Shown here: positions 1 to 6,910 of the stretch, piece after piece
Numbering within the stretch: the stretch's first letter is position 1
Layout: the number at the start of each line of letters is the position of its first letter
Origin: DATDGX01 sp036521875
GTDB taxonomy: Bacteria; Desulfobacterota; Binatia; Binatales; Binataceae
Length of the DNA: 13,330 nt
NCBI GenBank assembly: GCA_036521875.1
Contig: DATDGX010000082.1
Coordinates: 1-13,330 of the forward strand
Reading direction: 5' to 3'
Notes under the pieces: generated by a model
What the model saw: the letters and a program-made list of their open reading frames with translations, nothing else
What the model was told of the DNA's origin: nothing
Database searches by the model: none
Made by a program: the position numbers and the translations under genes

Positions 1-27
1 GTAGATAAACGGGCGAGGGTCCATCTC

Positions 28-63
28 ATCATCCTGAGCGAAGGCTGCCGGAGTCGAAGGATC
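28..63. repeat. Short dispersed-repeat-like element
   Basis: The stretch has ATCCT at 31-35 mirrored by AGGAT at 58-62. Inside lie two near-identical direct copies, GAGCGAAGG (36-44) and GAGTCGAAGG (51-60). From memory, CATCCTGAGCGAAG...CGAAGGATC is a motif often seen in intergenic DNA of many environmental bacteria; I could not search for other copies. It lies at the edge of a decayed toxin gene, which fits non-coding accessory DNA. No coding role is seen. Confidence 0.35.
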
Positions 64-182
64 GCTACGTACTTATGGTTTGAATACTCAGCGATGGTCG
101 TCCACGCGCCGCTGATCGCCTTGCTGTTGCATCGATGCCTGGCCGTCCGCATGGCTACGCAGCACTGCCGTGCACGAGCTGC

Positions 183-242
183 TTGATTTTCAAATGCCAC
201 GATGGTGAAGCCGATGAGGTCCGAATAGTTGACTACCACTAG
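183..242 (+). pseudogene. higB: Remnant of HigB toxin (C-terminal 19 codons)
   Basis: The frame ending at the TAG of 240-242 reads LIFKCHDGEADEVRIVDYH. This matches the C-terminus of HigB mRNA interferases of the RelE superfamily (typical form ICFxWxDGxAxxVxIVDYH). HigB is normally about 90-100 residues and is encoded directly upstream of HigA, exactly the position seen here. The same frame is open back to 84, but residues before L at 183 do not look like HigB. Frame 160-183 reads QHCRARAA before a TGA, faintly like the QHSIRIN strand of HigB, which suggests indels plus substitutions. No start codon and full-length frame can be found, and the usual Trp of the conserved motif is Cys. The TAG overlaps the Shine-Dalgarno of higA, the usual higBA coupling. 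The remnant identity is fairly sure; the extent of upstream decay is inferred. Confidence 0.55.
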
Positions 243-252
243 GAGAGTTTCG

Positions 253-552
253 ATGAAGAATGAATTTGGACCAGTAACCCCCGGCGAGATGCTGAAAGAG
301 GAATTTCTGGCCGAATATCGCCTCTCGCAAAATCAGCTCGCGAAGGCGATCGGTATTTCTCCGAACCGGATCGCTGAGATCGTAAACAACCGTCGTCGGA
401 TCACCGCTGATACCGCGCTCCGCTTAGGCTTGTATTTCGGTAACAGTCCGGAGTTTTGGCTGAATCTGCAGACGCACTACGATCTCAAGATGGCGCGCAA
501 GAATCTCAGGCCCGAGGCCGTCAGGCGGATCAAGGCGCGGCGCGCAGCCTGA
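253..552 (+). CDS. higA: HigA-family antitoxin, XRE-type HTH
   Basis: This is a 99-residue DNA-binding protein of the HigA/VapI addiction-module family, which binds and neutralises HigB toxin and represses its own operon. The N-terminus (PVTPGEMLKEEFL) and the segment SQNQLAKAIGISPNRIAEI (residues 25-43) form the characteristic Xre helix-turn-helix, followed by NNRRRITADTALRLGLYFG and PEFWLNLQ typical of HigA. The start is set at ATG 253 because AGGAGA at 241-246 lies 6 bases upstream; a TTG at 229 would run through the HigB tail and lacks such a site. Length matches the family (about 95-105). Its toxin partner immediately upstream appears broken, so it is probably an orphan antitoxin: it could still act as a repressor, or protect against a HigB encoded elsewhere. 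Family assignment is firm; present function is inferred. Confidence 0.9.
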   Translation: MKNEFGPVTPGEMLKEEFLAEYRLSQNQLAKAIGISPNRIAEIVNNRRRITADTALRLGLYFGNSPEFWLNLQTHYDLKMARKNLRPEAVRRIKARRAA

Positions 553-592
553 AGGACCTTCGCGACGACAGAAGGCGCCGATTGCGCAGCCA

Positions 593-1915
593 ATGAATCC
601 CTCGTCCGAGCCGCGGCAGCATCTGGAAACAATTTTTCGCGCCGCAGTCGCGGCCGTCGATCCCGCGCGCCTTGTCGCGCGCGCGCTCGAAGGGAAAATC
701 CGCGGCGCTGAAGCTATCCCATCGATCGTCGCCGATGCGCCGCGCATCTTTCTGCTCGCGGTCGGGAAGGCATCAATCGCGATGGCTTCTGAAGTCGAGC
801 TGCGCGTCGGCGACCGGCTCTCCGACGCGCTCGCAGTGGTCCCCGCCGGCGTCACGCCGCGTGCCAAATTGTCGCGAATAACGGTGCTGCCGGGCGGTCA
901 TCCACTCCCCGACGCGAGCTCCGAGGCCGCCGCGCGCGCGTCGCTCGCGATGCTCGCGGGCGCATCCTCCGGTGACCTCGTAGTCGTCGCGCTGAGCGGC
1001 GGTGCGTCCGCGATGTTCGCAGCGCCCGCAGAGGGCATCACGCTCGACGACAAGATCGCGATGACCTCCGCGATGCTCCGCGCCAGCGCCTCGATCCGCG
1101 AGTTCAACACCGTTCGCAAACATCTCTCCGCCGTGAAAGGCGGGCGCCTGCTCCTCGTGACCGGCGGCGCGCGCGTGCTCGGCTTTGTACTTTCCGATGT
1201 TCCCGGCAACGACCTCGCGACGATCGGATCCGGGCTTACCGCCGCCGATCCAACCAGCTTCGCCGACGCGGTCGCGGTGCTGAAGCGCCGCTCCCTCTGG
1301 GGCCGCGCGCCCGAGCGGGTGCGCGACTTGCTCGAGCGCGGCGTCGCCGGCGAAGTCGTCGAAACGGTGAAGGACGGAGACCCGATCCTCGCGCGCGTGC
1401 GCAACGTTATCATTGGTGACAACCGCACCGCGCTGGACGCTGCGGCGCGCGTCGCGGCGGAGCTCGGCTACGCGGTTGACCGATGGCGCGAGTTGCACGG
1501 CGAGGCCGACGACGTTGGCCGCGCGCTCGCCGCGCATCTCGCCGCCATTAGCGCTGAGCGCATCTGTGTTATCGCGGGAGGCGAGCCTGTCGTCACCGTG
1601 CGCGGACGCGGGCGCGGCGGGCGCGCGCAGCAATGCGCGCTGTCGCTCGCGATCGAGCTCGGGCGTATCGCACCAGGAGGCAAGATCGCGGCGATGTTCG
1701 CCGGCACCGACGGAATCGACGGACCCACTGACGCGGCCGGCGCTGTCGCATCGCCTGACACCTGCGACCGCGCGGTGGCTGCCGGCTTCGACGCCGCCGC
1801 TTCGCTGCGCCGCAACGATGCGTACCCGCTGTTCGCGGCGCTCGGCGATCTCCTGATTACCGGGCCGACTGGCACCAACGTTGGTGATACCTTTATCGGG
1901 CTCGCGAACTACTGA
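593..1915 (+). CDS. Glycerate 2-kinase (type-2 glycerate kinase, MOFRL family)
   Basis: A cytoplasmic kinase predicted to phosphorylate D-glycerate with ATP to 2-phosphoglycerate, feeding glyoxylate, serine or sugar-acid breakdown into lower glycolysis. The N-terminal DUF4147-type domain spans roughly residues 8-245 and includes AVGKAS (K59 is the likely catalytic lysine), GGHPLPDASS, VVALSGGASAMFAAP and REFNTVRKHLSAVKGGRL. The C-terminal MOFRL domain (about 320-436) has IAGGEPVVTVRGRGRGGR, FAGTDGIDGPTDAAGAVAS and TGPTGTNVGD. At 440 residues it is full length for the family. The ATG at 593 has no good Shine-Dalgarno, but it places the N-terminal helix where expected. The isocitrate dehydrogenase gene follows after 21 bases, suggesting cotranscription. 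It could also be called TtuD or GckA; substrate is inferred from family. Confidence 0.92.
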   Translation: MNPSSEPRQHLETIFRAAVAAVDPARLVARALEGKIRGAEAIPSIVADAPRIFLLAVGKASIAMASEVELRVGDRLSDALAVVPAGVTPRAKLSRITVLPGGHPLPDASSEAAARASLAMLAGASSGDLVVVALSGGASAMFAAPAEGITLDDKIAMTSAMLRASASIREFNTVRKHLSAVKGGRLLLVTGGARVLGFVLSDVPGNDLATIGSGLTAADPTSFADAVAVLKRRSLWGRAPERVRDLLERGVAGEVVETVKDGDPILARVRNVIIGDNRTALDAAARVAAELGYAVDRWRELHGEADDVGRALAAHLAAISAERICVIAGGEPVVTVRGRGRGGRAQQCALSLAIELGRIAPGGKIAAMFAGTDGIDGPTDAAGAVASPDTCDRAVAAGFDAAASLRRNDAYPLFAALGDLLITGPTGTNVGDTFIGLANY

Positions 1916-1936
1916 CGCGACTGCCCGAACTACCGA

Positions 1937-3016
1937 ATGACGCCGAAATCATCGAAGCACCCGCACCCGAACGCCGCGCGCTTCGACGGGCGCCATAGCC
2001 AGAACGGAGCGCATCAGGCCGTCACGCTGATTCCCGGCGACGGCGTGGGCCCGGAAGTTATCGGCGCTGCGGCCGCGGTTATCGAGGCCACCGGTGTTAA
2101 GCTCGAATGGGATCGCCAGGCCGCCGGCGCCGGCGCGCTCAAACGCTACGGCACTCCGGTCCCCGACGCGCTCATCGAATCGCTCAAGCGCACCCGGGTC
2201 GCGCTCAAGGGGCCGCTCGAGACGCGCGTCGGCGAGGGCTACCGCTCGATCAACGTCTACTTGCGCCGTACTTTCGATCTTTACGCGAACCTCCGCCCCA
2301 CCATGAGCTTCGCCGGCGTGCCGACGCCGTTTCGCGACGTGAACCTGATCGTGGTGCGTGAGAATACCGAGGACCTCTACTCCGGAATCGAGCATCAGGT
2401 CGCGCCCGGCGTGGTGGAGAGCGTCAAGGTGATTACCGCGCGTGCGTCGCGGCGCATCGCGCGTTTCGCGTTCGAATACGCGCGCCGCAATCGGCGCAAA
2501 TCGATCACCGCGATTCACAAGGCCAACATCATGAAGCTCTCCGATGGCCTGTTCCTGAAATGCGCGCGCGCGGTCGCCGCCAATTACCCGCGGATCACTT
2601 ACCAGGAACAAATCGTCGACGCGGCCTGCATGAGACTCGTCACTCACCCGGGTTCGTTCGACGTTCTGCTGCTGGAAAATCTCTATGGCGATATCGTCTC
2701 CGACCTGTGCGCGGGCCTGGTCGGCGGACTCGGGCTGGTGCCGGGCGCGAACTATGGCGACAAGGGCGCGATCTTCGAGGCCGTCCACGGCACCGCGCCG
2801 GATCTCGCGGGCAAGAACCTCGCAAACCCGGTGGCTGCGATTCTCTCCGGCGCGATGATGCTCGACTACCTTGGCCATCACCAGGCCGCCGCAAAGATCC
2901 GTGATGCGACCGCCGCCGTGCTGCGCTCGCGCCGCGCGCTCACTCGAGATCTCGGCGGCAAGGCCAGCACCTCGCAGATGACCGACGCGGTGGTGCGCGC
3001 GATCACACGAGGGTAA
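1937..3016 (+). CDS. Isocitrate dehydrogenase, predicted NAD-dependent
   Basis: A beta-decarboxylating dehydrogenase that converts isocitrate to 2-oxoglutarate in the TCA cycle. By alignment to E. coli Icd from memory, every isocitrate contact is present: S104, N106 and R110 (RSINVYLR), R120 (NLRP), R141 and Y148 (VRENTEDLY) and K195 (HKANIMK). Metal-binding Asp are at 228, 252 and 256. The SxN signature separates it from isopropylmalate dehydrogenase. The cofactor loop HGTAPDLAGKNLAN has D289, L290 and A296 where NADP enzymes carry Lys, Tyr and Val, which predicts NAD. At 359 residues it has about 25 extra N-terminal residues rich in His, Pro and Asn before VTLIPGDGVGPE; no in-frame ATG, GTG or TTG sits closer, so I keep ATG 1937, although no ribosome site is visible. 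A homoisocitrate or tartrate dehydrogenase is less likely. Confidence 0.9.
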   Translation: MTPKSSKHPHPNAARFDGRHSQNGAHQAVTLIPGDGVGPEVIGAAAAVIEATGVKLEWDRQAAGAGALKRYGTPVPDALIESLKRTRVALKGPLETRVGEGYRSINVYLRRTFDLYANLRPTMSFAGVPTPFRDVNLIVVRENTEDLYSGIEHQVAPGVVESVKVITARASRRIARFAFEYARRNRRKSITAIHKANIMKLSDGLFLKCARAVAANYPRITYQEQIVDAACMRLVTHPGSFDVLLLENLYGDIVSDLCAGLVGGLGLVPGANYGDKGAIFEAVHGTAPDLAGKNLANPVAAILSGAMMLDYLGHHQAAAKIRDATAAVLRSRRALTRDLGGKASTSQMTDAVVRAITRG

Positions 3017-3052
3017 GGCGCCGCCCTTCCACCAGATCATCGCCTTCGATAT

Positions 3053-3058
3053 TAAAGT
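3053..3058 (+). promoter_or_regulatory. Candidate -10 element (possible leaderless start)
   Basis: TAAAGT ends six bases before the ATG of the molybdopterin gene, in the place where a -10 box would give transcription starting at or near the start codon. The gap 3017-3064 holds no recognisable ribosome site, and no clear -35 box is seen. The call is tentative. Confidence 0.25.
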
Positions 3059-3064
3059 AACCGT

Positions 3065-3670
3065 ATGAAAAAGCCGCTCACGGCCGAAGAACTGCGCACC
3101 CGCGTCCCGCCCGGCCAATATCTCACCGACAAATTCCCGGTCCTGAGCTTCGGAGCCACCCCGCGCTTCAACCCGGCGAAATGGGATTTCCTGGTCTTCG
3201 GCCTGGTCGAGGAGCCGCTCACGTTCAGCTACGAGCAGTTTCGCGCGCTGCCGCAATCGGCAGAGATGGCGGACTTTCATTGCGTCACCACCTGGTCGCA
3301 GCTCGACAATCGCTGGGAAGGTGTCAAGGTTCGCGATCTGATGAAGCTGGTGAAGCTGAAGCCCGAGGCGCGCTACGTGATCATTCATTGCGACGGCGGC
3401 TACACGACCAATCTTCCGCTCAGCGATTTTCTCGACGACGACGTGATGCTGGCGCATCGCCACGACGGCGCCGACCTTCACCCCGATCATGGATTTCCGC
3501 TGCGCCTGGTCGTGCCGAAGCTCTACGGATGGAAGAGTGCGAAGTGGGTGCGCGCCATCGAGTTCACCGATGTCGACCGGCGCGGCTTCTGGGAAGTGCG
3601 TGGCTATCACAACCATGCGGACCCCTGGACCGAGGAACGCTACTCGTTTCAGGAGGATGCGGAAGATTAG
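3065..3670 (+). CDS. Sulfite-oxidase-like molybdopterin oxidoreductase (YuiH-like)
   Basis: A 201-residue protein made of the sulfite oxidase molybdopterin-binding domain alone. Key signs are DFHCVTTWS, whose C73 is the expected molybdenum-ligating cysteine, then the conserved run HPDHGFPLRLVVPKLYG (139-155) and SAKWVRAIEF. There is no signal peptide or Tat motif, so it should be cytoplasmic, unlike periplasmic MsrP; no heme or dimerisation domain is present. Length equals the usual YuiH-type stand-alone form. The physiological substrate of this subgroup is not established, so I do not assign sulfite. ATG 3065 lacks a Shine-Dalgarno but is preceded by TAAAGT six bases upstream (see findings on possible leaderless start). 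The glpD frame continues directly past its TAG. Confidence 0.88.
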   Translation: MKKPLTAEELRTRVPPGQYLTDKFPVLSFGATPRFNPAKWDFLVFGLVEEPLTFSYEQFRALPQSAEMADFHCVTTWSQLDNRWEGVKVRDLMKLVKLKPEARYVIIHCDGGYTTNLPLSDFLDDDVMLAHRHDGADLHPDHGFPLRLVVPKLYGWKSAKWVRAIEFTDVDRRGFWEVRGYHNHADPWTEERYSFQEDAED

Positions 3671-3679
3671 GAAATCGTC

Positions 3680-5311
3680 CTGGATCGCGCGCGCAATCTC
3701 GCCCGCTTGCATGACGAGGTTTTCGACCTTCTGGTCATCGGCGGAGGTATCAACGGCGCGGCAGTCGCGCGCGACGCTGCGATGCGCGGGCTCAAGGTCG
3801 CGCTCGTCGATCGCGGCGACTTCGCCGGCCAGACCTCGTCACGATCCTCCAAGCTCATCCACGGCGGCTTCCGCTATTTGCCGCAGGGCCAGCTAAGGCT
3901 CGTATACTCAGCGCTCCGCGAGCGCGAGCGGCTGCGCCATCTCACCGCACCGCATCTGGTGCGCCCAATTCGCTTCCTGCTTCCGGTCTATCGCGATCGC
4001 GGCTTCGGCCGCTTCACGATGGCGCTCGGACTTTCTCTGTACGATATGTTCGCGCGCATCCCTACCGCCGAATGGCATCGCAACCTCGGTGCCGCGGCGG
4101 TCCGCGAGCTCGAGCCCGCACTGAGCCGCGACCGCCTGACCGGCGGCGTGCTTTACTACGACGCGTGGACCGACGACGCGCGCCTGACTTTCGAGAACGC
4201 GCTGGATGCCGACCTGCACGGCGCCGCAGTCGCCAACTACGTCGCGGTCGAAGGATTCACGCGCGACAGCGCCGGCCGGGTCGCGGCCGCGCACGCGCGC
4301 GATATGTTCGCAGACGCGGCCTTCGAGATTCGCGCATCCGTGTTCGTAAACGCCGCCGGCCCGTGGGTCGACGACATCCGCCAACTGGACGACCCGTCAG
4401 CCGCGCCGAGTGTGCGCCTCACCAAGGGCGTGCATCTGGTCTTCGCGCGCGCCGATCTTCCGGTGCGCGAGTCGCTGGTGCTTGCCGACGAAGCGGGCCG
4501 CATCGTGTTCGTGATGCCGCACGATCGTTACGTGCTGGTTGGCACCACCGACACTGACTACGGCGGCGACCGCGCGGCCGTCAGCGCCGAGGTAGCCGAC
4601 GTAGCCTACCTGCTCTCGGTGTTATCCGAGAGCCTGCCCGGAATTCGTCTCGCCCATTCCGACGTGCTCTCGAGTTTCGCCGGCCTGCGCGCGCTCGTCG
4701 ATCAGGGCGGAGCGGCGCCGTCGTCGGTGTCGCGCGAGGAGGAAATTCTCATGAGTGGATCGGGATTGATCACGGTCGCCGGCGGCAAGCTGACGACTCA
4801 TCGCGAGATCGCCCAGAAGCTGACCGATCGTGTAATGCGATCGCTCGCGCGACCTGGCGGCCGCTGTCCGACGCTCGATACGCCGCTGCCCGGTGCGCGC
4901 CCGCTGGTCGGCGATGACGGCGCGGAGGTGAGCGGCGCCGCGGGCGCGGCCGTGCTGAAAAGTCTCGGCGCGCGGGCCAGCGAGATTCTCGTGGCGCGCT
5001 ACGGAACCCGCGCCGCGATTGTCGCGCTAATCGCGGCGTCGCGTCCCGAGCTCGCGGAGCCGCTCGCGCCTGGATGTCCCGCTCTCGGCGCCGAAGTCGT
5101 CCACGCGGTCCGTAATGAGATGGTGTACAGCATCCAGGATTTTCTGGTCCGGCGCACCGCGCTCACCTGGCGGTCGCCAACGGAAGCCGCGACTGCCGCG
5201 CCCGCGGTCGCGAGGCTGATGGCGTCCGAGCTCAACTGGGACCGCGCGCGTGAGGATGCCGAGCTGGCCGGCTTCGCCCGCGATCTGCAAAGCCGCCGCG
5301 CCGCAGCGTAA
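3680..5311 (+). CDS. glpD: FAD-dependent glycerol-3-phosphate dehydrogenase
   Basis: Oxidises sn-glycerol 3-phosphate to dihydroxyacetone phosphate and passes electrons to quinone at the inner face of the membrane. The Rossmann FAD motif is LLVIGGGINGAAVARDAA, followed by SSRSSKLIHGGFRYL, VNAAGPWVDDI (FAD contact), SFAGLRALVDQG and GSGLITVAGGKLTTHREIA, all diagnostic of GlpD; a C-terminal DAO_C-like helical region follows. The start is debatable. The first conventional start is TTG 3707, but family N-termini usually carry a short leader like RDLxxL before the FDLLVIGGG strand. That leader is present here as LDRARNLARLHDEVFD from CTG 3680, which has AGGA (3669-3672) at 7-base spacing. From CTG the protein is 543 residues, from TTG 534. 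Upstream the frame closes at the TAG of the preceding gene. It ends 11 bases before nth. Function is firm, start is inferred. Confidence 0.92.
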   Translation: MDRARNLARLHDEVFDLLVIGGGINGAAVARDAAMRGLKVALVDRGDFAGQTSSRSSKLIHGGFRYLPQGQLRLVYSALRERERLRHLTAPHLVRPIRFLLPVYRDRGFGRFTMALGLSLYDMFARIPTAEWHRNLGAAAVRELEPALSRDRLTGGVLYYDAWTDDARLTFENALDADLHGAAVANYVAVEGFTRDSAGRVAAAHARDMFADAAFEIRASVFVNAAGPWVDDIRQLDDPSAAPSVRLTKGVHLVFARADLPVRESLVLADEAGRIVFVMPHDRYVLVGTTDTDYGGDRAAVSAEVADVAYLLSVLSESLPGIRLAHSDVLSSFAGLRALVDQGGAAPSSVSREEEILMSGSGLITVAGGKLTTHREIAQKLTDRVMRSLARPGGRCPTLDTPLPGARPLVGDDGAEVSGAAGAAVLKSLGARASEILVARYGTRAAIVALIAASRPELAEPLAPGCPALGAEVVHAVRNEMVYSIQDFLVRRTALTWRSPTEAATAAPAVARLMASELNWDRAREDAELAGFARDLQSRRAAA

Positions 5312-5322
5312 CAAAGGCGAAA

Positions 5323-6000
5323 ATGGCCTCCCGCGAGACTCAAGCCAAAGTCAAGAAACGCGCCGCGCGCGTCGCAGCGAAACTTGCGCGAATCTATCCC
5401 GAGGCACGCATCAGCCTCGACTTCACCACTCCGTGGCAATGCCTCGCCGCGACGATCCTGTCCGCGCAATGCACCGACGAGCGCGTCAACCTGGTCACCC
5501 CAGCGCTGTTTCGGGAATATCCCGATCCGCACGCGATGGCCGCGGCGAACCCGGAGCGCGTGCGCGAGCTAATCGTGACGACCGGATTCTTCCGGCAGAA
5601 AACAAAGTCGCTGATGAACACCGCGCGCGCGCTGGTCGAAGGTTTCGGCGGCGAGGTTCCATCCGAGATGGAACAGTTGGTGAAGCTCCGCGGGGTCGGC
5701 CGCAAAACCGCCAACGTGATCCTCGGGCATGTTTACGGCAAGCCCGGTTTCGTCGTGGACACCCACGTGCGCCGCCTCACGCGCCGCCTGGGGTTCACCC
5801 GCGATGACGACCCCGTAAAGATCGAGCACGAGGTCGGCGCGCTGCTTTCGCCCAAAGATTGGACGCCGTTCACGATGCGGCTGATCCTGCACGGACGGCG
5901 CGTATGCCATGCGCGCGCCCCGCGATGCGACGTCTGCGCGCTCGCTCCGGATTGCCCCAAAATCGGCGTCAAGACAAGCGTCAGGTCGAGCTCAAAGTGA
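5323..6000 (+). CDS. nth: Endonuclease III, DNA glycosylase/AP lyase
   Basis: Base-excision repair enzyme that removes oxidised pyrimidines and cleaves the abasic site. The helix-hairpin-helix LRGVGRKTANVIL carries catalytic K128, and VDTHVRRLTRRLG carries catalytic D146. The C-terminal iron-sulfur loop has cysteines 195, 202, 205 and 211, spaced C-x6-C-x2-C-x5-C exactly as in the family. SAQCTDERVN (47-56) is the usual N-terminal signature. At 225 residues it is slightly longer than E. coli Nth because of an N-terminal basic stretch (KVKKRAARVAAK). ATG 5323 follows AAAGGCG and lies 11 bases after the glpD stop, so it is probably transcribed with glpD. All key residues are present, so it should be active. 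Confidence 0.95.
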   Translation: MASRETQAKVKKRAARVAAKLARIYPEARISLDFTTPWQCLAATILSAQCTDERVNLVTPALFREYPDPHAMAAANPERVRELIVTTGFFRQKTKSLMNTARALVEGFGGEVPSEMEQLVKLRGVGRKTANVILGHVYGKPGFVVDTHVRRLTRRLGFTRDDDPVKIEHEVGALLSPKDWTPFTMRLILHGRRVCHARAPRCDVCALAPDCPKIGVKTSVRSSSK

Positions 6001-6047
6001 TCGTGAAATCGCGTGCGCTGAACCTTCTCGCGTCCTCGGCAATCGTT

Positions 6048-6073
6048 CTTCGTATTTGCAATCTTCGTGTTTG
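6048..6073 (+). repeat. Pair of 11-base direct repeats upstream of yceD
   Basis: CTTCGTATTTG (6048-6058) and CTTCGTGTTTG (6063-6073) differ at one base and are spaced 15 bases start to start, overlapping the candidate -35 box. They could be a tandem regulator site or chance. No known regulator is recognised. Confidence 0.3.
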
Positions 6074-6100
6074 AACGATTTCTCACAAATGTAATAATAG
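6071..6100 (+). promoter_or_regulatory. Candidate sigma-70-like promoter for the yceD-rpmF-plsX-fabD operon
   Basis: In a strikingly AT-rich gap, TTGAAC (6071-6076) is followed after 18 bases by TAATAG (6095-6100); an overlapping TAATAA at 6092-6097 would give 15-base spacing. A start near 6107 would leave a leader of about 20 bases before the GTG of yceD. It is the best promoter-like pair in the window but rests on motif matching alone. Confidence 0.4.
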
Positions 6101-6129
6101 GTTTCCATTCAATTGCGGGATTCACGTCT

Positions 6130-6675
6130 GTGAAACTACGACTCGAGGACATAACCGGCGAGGCGAAGGAAAGCTCGTTCGCCGAGCCCGAAGCGGAAAT
6201 AAACCGCGTACTGTCCGAGGGGCCGGTGCGCGAATTCCGCCTCGAAGGCCCTGTGGCCGTGACGATTTCCTACTATCGCGCCGGAACCCAGCTCTTCTTC
6301 TCGGGCCAGCTCGCCGCGCGGACCGCCGCCGCGTGCGCGCGATGTGCGGAGGAGTTCGACGCCTCGCGCGATCGCCCGTTTCGCTTCGTGCTCGCGCCGC
6401 GCGTCGTCGGTTACGAGTCTGAACACAGCCTTCGCGACGAGGATCTCGAATTTTCCCTCTACGACGGCGAGGAAATCGATCTCAGTCCATTGATTCGCGA
6501 GCAAGTGATCCTGGCACTGCCGACGCGCGCGCTATGCCAGGATGATTGCCGCGGCCTCTGCCCGCGATGCGGCGCAAATCTGAACCGTGGCGATTGCGGA
6601 TGCCGAATTGAACCCGTCGAAACGGCCGATCTGCGCCTTGCGGCGCTGCACTCGCTTAAGCTCCCCCGCTCCTGA
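6130..6675 (+). CDS. yceD: YceD family protein (DUF177), 23S rRNA accumulation
   Basis: A 181-residue protein of the DUF177/YceD family, whose members are encoded next to rpmF and are needed for 23S rRNA accumulation or large-subunit assembly (established for the family, including plant homologues). Here the next gene is rpmF. The protein starts KLRLEDI, the usual family opening, which is why I choose GTG 6130 rather than the upstream GTG 6067, whose extra residues (FERFLTNVIIG) are atypical. Cysteines form a CxxC pair at 69/72 (CARCAEEF) and a cluster at 136, 140, 144, 147, 156 and 158 (CRGLCPRCG, GDCGC), consistent with metal binding. LSPLIREQVILALP is the other conserved block. It stops 37 bases before rpmF. 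Confidence 0.88.
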   Translation: MKLRLEDITGEAKESSFAEPEAEINRVLSEGPVREFRLEGPVAVTISYYRAGTQLFFSGQLAARTAAACARCAEEFDASRDRPFRFVLAPRVVGYESEHSLRDEDLEFSLYDGEEIDLSPLIREQVILALPTRALCQDDCRGLCPRCGANLNRGDCGCRIEPVETADLRLAALHSLKLPRS

Positions 6676-6712
6676 TATCCTGTTTGTTCGAATTGCGCAG
6701 GAAGTATTCGTC

Positions 6713-6892
6713 ATGCAAGCACCTAAACGCCGCACCTCTCATTCCAAAAAGAACCAGCGCCGCTCTCACGACGCGCTCCGCGCCGTGAATCCCGGCGTCT
6801 GCAAAAGCTGCGGTGAGCCGGTGATGCCGCATCGTGTCTGCCGCCATTGCGGCTCCTACCGCGGACGCCAGCTCGCCGAAGCCCAGGAATAG
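6713..6892 (+). CDS. rpmF: 50S ribosomal protein L32
   Basis: A 59-residue ribosomal protein of the large subunit. It opens MQAPKRRTSHSKKNQRRSH, the near-invariant basic L32 N-terminus (usually M-A-V-P-K-R-R), and has a four-cysteine zinc ribbon at C30, C33, C43 and C46 (CKSCGEPVMPHRVCRHC). The start is ATG 6713, with AGGAAG (6699-6704) at 8-base spacing; a longer frame from 6587 would overlap yceD and adds nothing conserved. It is the zinc-binding (C+) paralogue type. It sits between yceD and plsX, the classic arrangement linking ribosome and lipid synthesis. Confidence 0.96.
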   Translation: MQAPKRRTSHSKKNQRRSHDALRAVNPGVCKSCGEPVMPHRVCRHCGSYRGRQLAEAQE

Positions 6893-6910
6893 GATCGGCG
6901 GAGTAACGCC

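Noticed and set aside
1..252. Complete HigB toxin gene in another frame or from a rare start
   Set aside because: Stops interrupt each plausible frame and only the last 19 codons resemble HigB.
1949..3712. Very long open frame (587 codons) on the minus strand across isocitrate dehydrogenase and the molybdopterin gene
   Set aside because: It lies opposite two well-conserved genes, its translation is Arg/His/Ala/Gly-rich without a recognisable domain, and GC-rich codon use explains the lack of stops.
6067..6129. Upstream GTG 6067 as the start of yceD
   Set aside because: It would add 21 residues unlike the family, which begins at KLRLEDI, and would lie over the candidate promoter.
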